Shown here one piece after another: positions 1-5,800 of a stretch of DNA of 5,800 nt. The stretch covers positions 1 to 5,800 of the forward strand of contig DMKG01000207.1 in assembly GCA_003454415.1 (NCBI GenBank), written 5' to 3'. Position 1 is the stretch's first letter, and each line of letters starts with the position of its first letter. Made by a program: the position numbers and the translations under genes. The notes below the pieces were generated by a model. That model ran no database searches, was not told where the DNA came from, and worked only from the letters and a program-made list of their open reading frames with translations. This DNA is from Alphaproteobacteria bacterium. GTDB lineage: Bacteria > Pseudomonadota > Alphaproteobacteria > UBA11222.

Positions 1-307
1 GCTTTCAGGCCGCTGCATCAATATCCACCATTCCTTCCTGCCAAGCTTCAAGGGCGCAAGGCCGTATCACCAGGCGCACAAGCGGGGCGTGAAGCTGATC
101 GGGGCGTCGGCCCACTATGTGACGGCTGACCTCGATGAAGGCCCGATCATCGCGCAGGATGTCGCCCCTGTGGACCACCGCATGAGCCCGGCGCGCATGG
201 CCCAGATTGGCCGCGATATCGAAGCGAGGGTGCTGTCGCGGGCTGTAACCGCGCATGCCGAAGGCCGTGTGTTCCTCAATGGCGTCAGAACGGTGGTGTT
301 CGAATGA
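1..307 (+). CDS. purU: Formyltetrahydrofolate deformylase PurU, 3' part (N-terminus off the left edge)
   Basis: PurU hydrolyses 10-formyl-tetrahydrofolate to formate and tetrahydrofolate in the cytoplasm, balancing one-carbon pools and supplying formate for purine synthesis. The frame is open from base 2 to a TGA at 305-307, giving the last 101 residues of a protein usually about 285 long; the N-terminal ACT domain and the first part of the catalytic domain are outside the window. The visible part begins [20 protein letters not shown] and carries the formyltransferase-fold catalytic set: Asn7 and His9 of NIHHSFLP and Asp45 of the LDEGPII motif (visible numbering). The tail, [14 protein letters not shown] then [12 protein letters not shown], is the usual PurU ending. 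A GTG at 89 lies inside the conserved domain and is not the start. The stop overlaps the next gene's ATG (ATGA, 304-307), which suggests co-transcription and translational coupling. The family call is by motif recognition and is secure. Confidence 0.95.
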   Translation, partial: LSGRCINIHHSFLPSFKGARPYHQAHKRGVKLIGASAHYVTADLDEGPIIAQDVAPVDHRMSPARMAQIGRDIEARVLSRAVTAHAEGRVFLNGVRTVVFE

Positions 308-1503
308 GTCTGGACCATGAAGCCTATATGCGCCGCGCAATCGGCCTGGCGAAGGTCCAGCATGGGCGCACGGGCAAGAACCCGTCCGTAGGCTGTGTGA
401 TTGTGGGTCTGGATGGCAAGGTGCTGAGCGAGGGCGCGACCGGTGATGGCGGTCGTCCGCATGCCGAGCAGCTCGCGCTGGGCGGACTGAAGGGCAAGTC
501 GGCGGCCGGCGCGATCGTCTATGTGACGCTGGAGCCCTGCCGGGAACGCTCAACCGGTGAGGATGCCTGTTCGAAGCGGCTCATCGATGCGGGTGTTGCG
601 AAAGTCTTCGTGTCGGTGATGGACCTTCACCCGCAGGGTGCAGGCGGCAAGGGCGCGCTGGAGGCGGCGGGTATTCAGCCTGACATCATCTGCGGCACCT
701 CTATCGGAGCGGTGGTGGGGGGTGGCTATGTGGCCGGCAAGCTCAATGAGGTCGAGGAATGGGCGCGGGCAATGACCCAGCGACGGATGTTCCGGTTTCT
801 CGATATCGGTCTGGGCTCCGGTGGTCTGCTGCAGGGAAAGAAGCTGGCCTCGGAACTGAACAACGAAATGGGCAGCATGGAAATCCAGCAGCTCGACCGT
901 CGGTTTGTCGCCGTTAGCACGGAACTGGCCACGGGACATGAAATCTGGTTGCGCGAAGGCAATCTGGTGGAGGCGTTGCGGGCTTCTTATGCCCTTCCGG
1001 GGATTTTTACGCCGGTTCGCATCGATGGCCGCCTGCTGGTGGATGGCGCCCTGGTCAATCCGGTTCCGGTTTCCACCTGCCGGGCGTTCGGCGCGCGGCT
1101 GGTGATTGCCGTCAATCTGAATACCGATATTTTCGGTTTAGGCACGGTGCGCAAGGGGGACCGGCTGGAATCCGAAAAGGAACTGTCGGAAGATGACCCT
1201 GCGATCGGCTCTCTGCTGGCTGGCGCCCGTATTTCCAGCCGTGTCGCCTTGCGGCAATTGCTGGGTTCGGCCAGGGGCATGCCGGGTCTGACCACGGTCA
1301 TGTTCGGCGCCTTTAATATCGTTCAGGACCGGCTGGCCCGTTCGCGGCTCGCAGGTGATCCTCCTGATGTCCTGGTAACCCCTTCCGTGTCGCATATCAG
1401 CCTGCTGGATTTTCACCGGGCGGAAGAAGCCATCATGATGGGCGAAAAGGCGATGCAGGACGCCCTGCCGCAAATTCAGGAAGCCTTGCGCGTTCTGAAT
1501 TAG
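304..1503 (+). CDS. Chimeric protein: RibD-like zinc deaminase domain fused to an RssA-type patatin-like phospholipase lacking its N-terminal glycine loop
   Basis: The product is 399 residues. Residues 1-120 match a RibD-like cytidine-deaminase-fold domain (in riboflavin synthesis it deaminates diaminohydroxyphosphoribosylaminopyrimidine). It has NPSVGCVIV (26-34), the zinc/catalytic motif H53-A-E55, and the zinc pair C79 (LEPC) and C89. Residues about 118-399 match a patatin-like serine hydrolase of the RssA/NTE type. The nucleophile is S133 in GTSIG, followed by [21 protein letters not shown] and the dyad aspartate D247 in [11 protein letters not shown]. Missing are the reductase half of full RibD, the usual end of a stand-alone deaminase, and the first 25-30 patatin residues with the GGGxxRG oxyanion-hole loop. 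Lipid hydrolysis is therefore doubtful, while the deaminase zinc site is intact. The frame is open across the join with no frameshift. The ATG overlaps the purU stop, so translation is probably coupled. Both families are clear; whether the fusion is biological, degenerate or an assembly join is open. Confidence 0.85.
   Translation: MSLDHEAYMRRAIGLAKVQHGRTGKNPSVGCVIVGLDGKVLSEGATGDGGRPHAEQLALGGLKGKSAAGAIVYVTLEPCRERSTGEDACSKRLIDAGVAKVFVSVMDLHPQGAGGKGALEAAGIQPDIICGTSIGAVVGGGYVAGKLNEVEEWARAMTQRRMFRFLDIGLGSGGLLQGKKLASELNNEMGSMEIQQLDRRFVAVSTELATGHEIWLREGNLVEALRASYALPGIFTPVRIDGRLLVDGALVNPVPVSTCRAFGARLVIAVNLNTDIFGLGTVRKGDRLESEKELSEDDPAIGSLLAGARISSRVALRQLLGSARGMPGLTTVMFGAFNIVQDRLARSRLAGDPPDVLVTPSVSHISLLDFHRAEEAIMMGEKAMQDALPQIQEALRVLN
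640..675 (+). other. Junction between deaminase and patatin coding sequence
   Basis: This covers residues 113-124, [12 protein letters not shown]. Read leftward it continues a RibD-type ending (a 'DPxPxxAGxG' region, here [12 protein letters not shown]). Read rightward it continues a patatin start (a 'GVLxALEEAGIxPDIxxGTSIGA' region, here [20 protein letters not shown]). Both families have an LxxAGI stretch here, so the crossover cannot be placed to the base; about 646-675 is the ambiguity zone. Family layouts are from memory and the breakpoint is inferred. Confidence 0.7.
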
Positions 1504-1532
1504 CCCGCCCTGACCCCGTCGGCCCTTGACGC

Positions 1533-1564
1533 AAATCAGGAACGGGACGCACTTTTCCTGATTT
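1533..1564 (+). terminator. Possible weak terminator hairpin after the deaminase-patatin gene
   Basis: A perfect 10-base inverted repeat, AAATCAGGAA (1533-1542) and TTCCTGATTT (1555-1564), encloses a 12-base loop and starts 30 bases past the stop codon. The stem is AT-rich, and the T-rich right arm is followed by TCCTGTCCC instead of a run of T. It could be a weak intrinsic terminator or an mRNA 3'-end stabilising hairpin. Confidence 0.4.
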
Positions 1565-1612
1565 TCCTGTCCCTGTCGATTCCGTGCGCCTGCCGGGCTT
1601 TGCATCACGGCC

Positions 1613-1625
1613 AGATTGATAATCT
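1613..1625. repeat. Short perfect inverted repeat AGATT-GAT-AATCT
   Basis: Two 5-base arms with a 3-base centre form an exact palindrome that overlaps the first base of a weak -10-like TATACT at 1625-1630. It lies about 115 bases upstream of the main promoter of the monooxygenase gene. It could be an operator half-site arrangement, but a repeat this short occurs often by chance. Confidence 0.2.
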
Positions 1626-1708
1626 ATACTCTCGCCAGAACGGTGCTAAAATCCCCCCACCATCCTGGCGGTGATTGAGAAATGGAAGCTGTCCTGTTAT
1701 TGTTAAAG

Positions 1709-1770
1709 CCAATAATTAATTTATTTGTATTAAGGAAATATTGACCGGACTCCTAATTCATTATAATATT
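1709..1770 (+). promoter_or_regulatory. Sigma70-type promoter with AT-rich upstream element for the monooxygenase gene
   Basis: TTGACC at 1741-1746 matches the -35 consensus at five of six positions. A perfect TATAAT at 1762-1767 follows with a 15-base spacer; the overlapping TAATAT at 1764-1769 would give the ideal 17 bases. The 30 bases before the -35 (from about 1710) are almost all A and T, like an UP element. Transcription would start near 1774-1777, leaving a leader of about 35 bases with GAGGA (1798-1802) seven bases before the ATG. This is read by eye; the start site is inferred. Confidence 0.6.
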
Positions 1771-1809
1771 TTCCGGCAGGAATAGCAGAGAGGAAACGAG
1801 GAAAAAGCC

Positions 1810-3456
1810 ATGTCACAAGCACAGAAAAGCCCATCAACTCCGCAATATGACGCCCTCATCATCGGCGCCGGTATTGCCGGCATGTACCAGCTATACCGGC
1901 TCCGCGAACTGGGAATGTCGGTGCGCGTATTTGAAGAGGGAAGCGATGTCGGCGGAACCTGGTACTGGAACCGTTATCCCGGCGCGCGCTTCGATTCCGA
2001 AAGTTATACCTATGGGTATTCATGGTCCAAAGAGCTGCTGGAGGAATGGGACTGGACCGAACATTTTTCGCCACAGCCCGAAACCATGCGCTATCTCGAT
2101 CTGGTCGCCCGGAAATTCGACCTGCGCAAGGACATCTCCTTCAACTCCCGTGTGAAGTCGGCCACATATGACGAGACGGCGAATTGCTGGGAAATCGAAA
2201 CCGAAAAGGGCGAGCGCGCCCGCGGGCGCTTTCTGATCACGGCGGTGGGCGTGCTGTCCGCGACCCAGATGCCCAGGATTCCGGGTGTGGAGAAATTCAA
2301 GGGCTTTTCCACCCATACCTCCCGCTGGCCAAAGGCGGAAACCGGTTTCGGCGGCAAGGATATCGGTATGAAAGGCAAGCGCGTCGGCGTCATCGGAACC
2401 GGCGCCACGGGGGTTCAGCTGTTGCAGGAAGCCGCAAAGGAAGCCGGACATCTTTATGTGTTCCAGCTTGCGCCCGAATTCTGCGCACCCCTGCGCAATT
2501 CAAAGATCACGCCGGAAGAACAGAAGAAAATCAAGGCGTCCTATCCTGAAATCTTCAAGAAGTGCAATGAATCGAATGCCGGCTTCATGCATTCGCCGGT
2601 GATGGCGTCCGCCCTGCAGGCGCCGCCTGAAGAACGCGAGAAGTTTTTTGAGGAAATCTATTCGCGTCCCGGTTTCGAAAAATGGCTGGGCAATTACGTC
2701 GACACCCTGATCGACGAACGCGCCAACAAGCTGATGACCGATTTCATTTCCAACAAGATCCGTTCCCGGGTCAAGGATCCCGTCCTCGCGGAAAAACTGG
2801 TTCCGAAAAATCACGGCTTTGGCATGCGCCGCGTGCCGCTCGACACCAATTATTATGAAATCTACAATCAGGACAATGTCACCCTGGTGGATCTGCGCGA
2901 CACCCCGATCCAGGAAGTCACCGAAAAAGGGATCAAGACCAGCGACAAGGAATACGAGCTGGACATCATCATCTATGCGACCGGTTTTGACGCGGTGACG
3001 GGCTCCTTCACCCGTATCGACATCACAGGCGCCGGCGGCAAGAAGCTGAAAGATAAATGGGCGAATGGTCCGCGAACCTATCTGGGCCTGGGCGGACATG
3101 ATTTCCCGAATTTCCTGACTCTTGTGGGGCCGCATAATGGCGCAACCTTCTGCAATATTCCGCGCTGTATCGAGCAGAATGTGGAATGGGTCACCGATTT
3201 CATGAAATACATGCGCGATCACAAGCTGACGCGGCTGGAGCCGACGGTGGCGGCGGAAGATGAATGGACCAACCATGTGAATGAATCCGCCAGCTTTCAG
3301 CTCATCTCCAAGGCGGATAGCTGGTTCATGGGCGTGAACATCAACATGCCGGAAAAAAAGCGCAATTTCCTTCTCTATGCGGGCGGCAGCCAGGCCTACA
3401 AGGCCAAATGCGACGAAGTGAAGGCGAAGAATTACGAGGGCTTCGAACTGAGCTGA
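1810..3456 (+). CDS. Type I Baeyer-Villiger monooxygenase, phenylacetone/cyclohexanone monooxygenase-like (FAD, NADPH)
   Basis: A complete 548-residue flavoprotein; characterised relatives are about 540. The family inserts one oxygen atom of O2 beside a ketone carbonyl, giving an ester or lactone and consuming NADPH. Domains in order: FAD Rossmann motif GAGIAG (19-24); GGTWYWNRYPGARFDSES (48-65) containing the conserved Asp62; the family fingerprint FxGxxxHxxxW at F163, G165, H169, W173; NADPH Rossmann motif GTGATG (196-201); RR at 340-341, where the catalytic arginine sits; and YATGFDA (389-395). The middle and C-terminus resemble phenylacetone monooxygenase (VPKNHGFGMRR, GPRTYLGL, EDEWTNHVNE, KNYEGFEL). 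There is no signal peptide or membrane segment, so it should be cytosolic. The start is backed by GAGGA seven bases upstream. It has its own promoter and terminator and no adjacent regulator, esterase or dehydrogenase that would reveal a substrate. By eye it is richer in Lys/Glu and less GC-rich than glcDE. Family is certain, substrate unknown. Confidence 0.95.
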   Translation: MSQAQKSPSTPQYDALIIGAGIAGMYQLYRLRELGMSVRVFEEGSDVGGTWYWNRYPGARFDSESYTYGYSWSKELLEEWDWTEHFSPQPETMRYLDLVARKFDLRKDISFNSRVKSATYDETANCWEIETEKGERARGRFLITAVGVLSATQMPRIPGVEKFKGFSTHTSRWPKAETGFGGKDIGMKGKRVGVIGTGATGVQLLQEAAKEAGHLYVFQLAPEFCAPLRNSKITPEEQKKIKASYPEIFKKCNESNAGFMHSPVMASALQAPPEEREKFFEEIYSRPGFEKWLGNYVDTLIDERANKLMTDFISNKIRSRVKDPVLAEKLVPKNHGFGMRRVPLDTNYYEIYNQDNVTLVDLRDTPIQEVTEKGIKTSDKEYELDIIIYATGFDAVTGSFTRIDITGAGGKKLKDKWANGPRTYLGLGGHDFPNFLTLVGPHNGATFCNIPRCIEQNVEWVTDFMKYMRDHKLTRLEPTVAAEDEWTNHVNESASFQLISKADSWFMGVNINMPEKKRNFLLYAGGSQAYKAKCDEVKAKNYEGFELS

Positions 3457-3490
3457 GCCGGTTCTTCCTTCTTATCTTAAGGATACGGAT

Positions 3491-3527
3491 CATCCCTGCC
3501 TGTTTTCCCGGGCAGGGATGTTTTTTT
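3491..3527 (+). terminator. Strong rho-independent terminator of the monooxygenase gene
   Basis: A perfect 10-base stem, CATCCCTGCC (3491-3500) with GGCAGGGATG (3511-3520), encloses a 10-base loop and is followed directly by seven T. It begins 34 bases after the stop codon. The T run is on the plus-strand side only, so it stops plus-strand transcripts and would be poor for the convergent glc transcript. Confidence 0.93.
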
Positions 3528-3584
3528 ATTCGCATGGCTGGAATAAGAGAGCTTGTCGCAGGCGGTCCCGGAAGATTTCGTCCG

Positions 3585-4745
3585 TCAGAGGCCGGCGATC
3601 GACGGATTGAAAATTCCCAGCGGATCGAAGGCTTCGCGCACCCGCTGCTCCAGCGCCGCCAGCGCGGGCGGCTGAGGCTCAAACACCGGAAGGCTTCTGC
3701 GCAGGGCGTCAGGCGCGCGAAATAGCGTCGCATGCCCGCCAGTGGGGTTAACGGCTTCACGAATATCCGCCGCCCTCTCTGATAACAGCCAGATCAACCC
3801 CCCCGCCCAGTCGAAAAAATATCTGTCAGCGCCGATGCGCGCCGCTACTTCCGCGCCGCTGGCAGGCGGCGCGCTGATGCGCCAGAGCGGTTGCGGGTCC
3901 TGAACAAAAAAATCCGCGTCACGAATCCGCCGCCAGAGGTCGCGCGCGGCCGCCGCGCCCGGGTTTTCACAGGGTCCATATTCCTGCATCTGCATTTTCA
4001 GACGCGACAGGCGTTCCGTTACCGACGCCATCGGCCCTTCCAGACGGAAGACTGTTCGCGCGCCCTCTCCGCCAATTCCGGCAGGCAGATGCGCCAGACC
4101 GGACAGCTCCAGCGGGCCCGCCGCCGCCAGGCGAAGGACGCGCAGCGCCGTCTCATCCGTCAGATCACGGACAATCAGGGTCGCCGCATCGGCAGGCGCG
4201 GGAAGCGTCTTGAGAATGACTTCGGTCATGATCGCAAGCCTCCCATAACTGCCCGCCAGCAGTTTCGGCAGATCATAGCCGGTGACGTTTTTGACCACGG
4301 ATCCGCCCGCCCTGAATTCCTCTCCCCGCCCGTTGATGGCGGTGAAGCCCAGAAAATGATCGCGCGCCGCCCCCATGCTGAAGCGGCGCGGGCCAGAGGC
4401 GTTGCAGGCGAGCACGCCCCCGATCGTGCCCCGCCCCGGTGAAGCGCCAAACACAGCGCTCCAGTCAGGGGGTTCGAACCCGAGATGCTGGCGTCTCTCC
4501 CGCAAGGCTTCCAGAATATCCGTCATGGGCGTCCCCGCCCTCGCGCGCAACACCAGTTCCTCCGGCTGATAGGAAAGAACGCCGTTCAGCAGGCTGAGAT
4601 CCAGCGCATAGTCCGCCGCGACAGGCGGGCCCAGTCCCGGCTTGCTGTCATGTCCGTGGATGCGCAGGCCGATGCGTCCTTCCGCCGCCAGCCGGACAAT
4701 TTCACGCAGTTGCGCGGCGCTGGATGGGCGGAAGGTTTCCTTCAT
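3585..4745 (-). CDS. glcE: Glycolate oxidase FAD-binding subunit GlcE
   Basis: GlcE is the second flavin-binding-type subunit of glycolate oxidase, which with GlcD and the Fe-S protein GlcF oxidises glycolate to glyoxylate and passes electrons to the respiratory chain at the inner membrane. The product is 386 residues (E. coli GlcE is about 350). It has the PCMH-type FAD fold: IHGHDSKPGLG (29-39), LVLRARAGTPMTDILEAL (64-81), GTIGGVLACNASGPRRFSMG (106-125), GGSVVKNVTGYDLPKLLAGS (147-166), then LWRIS (287-291), FDWAGGLIWL (311-320), GGHATLFR (336-343) and the end EAFDPLGIFNP. The last residues, NPSIAGL, replace the more common NPGRM. The ATG at 4745 shares its A with the glcD TGA (TGATG), so translation is probably coupled; I see no clear ribosome binding site. 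An earlier in-frame start at 4814 would overlap glcD by 70 bases and adds unconserved residues. No glcF follows. Confidence 0.94.
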   Translation of the reverse strand: MKETFRPSSAAQLREIVRLAAEGRIGLRIHGHDSKPGLGPPVAADYALDLSLLNGVLSYQPEELVLRARAGTPMTDILEALRERRQHLGFEPPDWSAVFGASPGRGTIGGVLACNASGPRRFSMGAARDHFLGFTAINGRGEEFRAGGSVVKNVTGYDLPKLLAGSYGRLAIMTEVILKTLPAPADAATLIVRDLTDETALRVLRLAAAGPLELSGLAHLPAGIGGEGARTVFRLEGPMASVTERLSRLKMQMQEYGPCENPGAAAARDLWRRIRDADFFVQDPQPLWRISAPPASGAEVAARIGADRYFFDWAGGLIWLLSERAADIREAVNPTGGHATLFRAPDALRRSLPVFEPQPPALAALEQRVREAFDPLGIFNPSIAGL

Positions 4746-5800
4746 CAGAAGCGCGGGAGGTGTGGAAAGCGGGTTTGCCCCTGGTGGACATGCATCCTTC
4801 CCAGTTCCGCGCAACGGTGCAGGGTAGGAAACATTTTTCCGGGATTAAGCCTTCCCTCGGGATCGAACGCGCATTTCAGCCTTTGCTGCTGGTTGAGGTC
4901 CTGTTCGCTGAACATCACCGGCATCAGATCCCGCTTTTCAACACCGACCCCGTGTTCCCCGGTCAGCACGCCGCCAACCTCTACGCAAAGCCGCAGAATA
5001 TCCTCGCCAAACCGCTCCGCTTTTTCCAGTTCCCCGGGGACATTGGCGTCATAGAGGATCAGCGGGTGCAGATTGCCATCTCCCGCATGAAAGACATTCG
5101 CGGCGGGCAGGCCATACTGCTCGGAAAATCCGCGGATTCGCGCCAGAACCTCGGGCAGGCGGCCACGGGGTATGGTGCCGTCCATGCAGTAATAATCCGG
5201 CGCGATGCGTCCCATGGCGGGAAAGGCGTTCTTGCGTCCGGTCCAGAACGCCAGGCGCTCCGCCTCATCCCTGCTTTCGGAAACCGTCCGTACCCGGCAG
5301 GCGCCGGCGATGCTCCGCAGCTTCCGGGTCAGACCCGCCACCTCGGCGGCGACGCCGTCGACTTCCACGATCAGAAGCGCTTCGGCATCCCGCGGATAAC
5401 CGGCCCCGCAGAAATCCTCCGCCGCTTTTATGGCGAGACGGTCCATCATCTCCATGCCGCCGGGGATGACGCCTTCGCCAATGATGCGCGCCACGCAATC
5501 CCCCGCATCCTCTATGCTGTCAAAACCCAGCAGCAGCGCCTTCGCCGTTTCGGGTTTAGGTAAAATACGCACCGTCACCTCGGTGACGACGCCCAACAGG
5601 CCTTCCGACCCGGTGACGGCGCCCAGCAGATCCAGCCCGCCTGCATCCAGATGGCGGCCGCCCAGACGGATCACCTCGCCATTCATCAGGGCCAGTTCCA
5701 ACCCCAGCAGATTATTGGTGGTCAGGCCGTATTTCAGGCAATGCACGCCGCCGCTGTTTTCGGCGACATTGCCGCCAATGGTGCAGGCGATCTGGCTGGA
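4745..5800 (-). CDS. glcD: Glycolate oxidase FAD-linked subunit GlcD, N-terminus beyond the right edge
   Basis: GlcD is the main catalytic flavoprotein subunit of glycolate oxidase (FAD-linked oxidase family; relatives act on D-lactate and other 2-hydroxy acids). The frame is open from 5800 down to the TGA at 4747-4745, giving 351 residues; E. coli GlcD is about 499, so roughly the first 150, with the first part of the FAD domain, are missing. The visible part opens with SSQIACTIGGNVAENSGG and HCLKYGLTTNNLLGLEL, then TGSEGLLGVVTEVTVRILP of the FAD domain. The C-terminal oxidase domain follows with PDYYCMDGTIPRG, HAGDGNLHPLIL (visible residues 238-249), CVEVGGVLTGEHGVGVEKR and CAFDPEGRLNPGK. 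The ending TLHRCAELGRMHVHQGQ followed by FPHLPRF closely resembles the E. coli GlcD tail as I recall it, favouring GlcD over D-lactate dehydrogenase. GTG at 5746 is internal, not the start. It leads glcE in the operon; the promoter is outside the window. Confidence 0.95.
   Translation of the reverse strand, partial: SSQIACTIGGNVAENSGGVHCLKYGLTTNNLLGLELALMNGEVIRLGGRHLDAGGLDLLGAVTGSEGLLGVVTEVTVRILPKPETAKALLLGFDSIEDAGDCVARIIGEGVIPGGMEMMDRLAIKAAEDFCGAGYPRDAEALLIVEVDGVAAEVAGLTRKLRSIAGACRVRTVSESRDEAERLAFWTGRKNAFPAMGRIAPDYYCMDGTIPRGRLPEVLARIRGFSEQYGLPAANVFHAGDGNLHPLILYDANVPGELEKAERFGEDILRLCVEVGGVLTGEHGVGVEKRDLMPVMFSEQDLNQQQRLKCAFDPEGRLNPGKMFPTLHRCAELGRMHVHQGQTRFPHLPRF

Larger units (their letters stand above)
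1504..1809. other. Non-coding gap between the fusion gene and the monooxygenase
   Basis: I see no credible gene in these 306 bases. From left to right they hold the hairpin at 1533-1564; a poor promoter-like pair, TTGCAT (1600-1605) and TATACT (1625-1630), with a 19-base spacer; a 13-base palindrome at 1613-1625; a markedly AT-rich tract around 1696-1770 in an otherwise GC-rich window; and the promoter and ribosome binding site of the monooxygenase gene. Confidence 0.7.

Noticed and set aside
5..553. A 182-codon minus-strand open frame across purU and the deaminase start
   Set aside because: Arg/His/Pro-rich composition and position opposite two conserved coding regions mark it as a shadow.
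304..1503. The patatin plus deaminase gene as a phage-defence effector
   Set aside because: The patatin half is of the RssA housekeeping type, the deaminase is RibD-like, the gene is coupled to purU, and no nucleotide cyclase, sensor or other defence partner is present.
1600..1630. TTGCAT and TATACT as a second promoter
   Set aside because: The -35 is poor and the spacer is 19 bases; the pair at 1741-1769 is much stronger and better placed.
2500..3276. A 258-codon open frame on the minus strand inside the monooxygenase gene
   Set aside because: It is antisense to an undoubted gene, its protein has no recognisable motif and has the skewed composition of a codon-phase shadow, and there is no clear start signal.
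4746..4814. An upstream start for glcE that would add 23 residues
   Set aside because: The extra residues are not typical of GlcE and would overlap glcD by 70 bases; the ATG at 4745, sharing a base with the glcD stop, fits far better.
4724..5563. A 279-codon open frame on the plus strand across glcD and the start of glcE
   Set aside because: It is antisense to conserved glcD sequence throughout; long opposite-strand frames are expected in GC-rich genes.

Overview
This is a GC-rich bacterial window, and its protein families read as alphaproteobacterial: a PurU-type deformylase, a RibD-like deaminase, an RssA-type patatin, a phenylacetone-monooxygenase-like Baeyer-Villiger enzyme and glycolate oxidase subunits GlcD and GlcE. 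The phylum call is an inference from protein character. The genus cannot be told. No RNA gene, insertion sequence, CRISPR array or origin is visible.

Layout. (1) Bases 1-307, plus strand: the 3' end of purU (10-formyl-tetrahydrofolate deformylase), entering from the left edge. (2) Bases 304-1503, plus strand: an ATGA-overlapped gene whose product joins a RibD-like zinc deaminase domain (about residues 1-120) to most of a patatin-like serine hydrolase (about residues 118-399). The join falls where both families have an 'LxxAGI' stretch, and the patatin glycine-rich oxyanion-hole segment is absent. (3) Bases 1504-1809: a non-coding gap with a weak hairpin, a small palindrome, an AT-rich tract and a good sigma70-like promoter. 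(4) Bases 1810-3456, plus strand: a complete type I Baeyer-Villiger monooxygenase, followed by a textbook intrinsic terminator at 3491-3527. It looks like a single-gene transcription unit. (5) Bases 3585-5800, minus strand: glcD (its N-terminus lies beyond the right edge) followed by glcE, sharing one base at a TGATG junction and convergent with the monooxygenase. No glcF follows glcE.

How the genes work together. purU and the fusion gene are translationally coupled and probably form the end of one operon; purU serves one-carbon/folate balance. The monooxygenase is independent and would convert a ketone to an ester or lactone using NADPH and O2. GlcD and GlcE are two of the three core subunits of glycolate oxidase (glycolate to glyoxylate). 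The third, the Fe-S subunit GlcF, must lie elsewhere if the enzyme works. The item most worth a second look is the deaminase-patatin fusion. It could be a true deletion fusion or an assembly join. I see no convincing new defence or mobile system.
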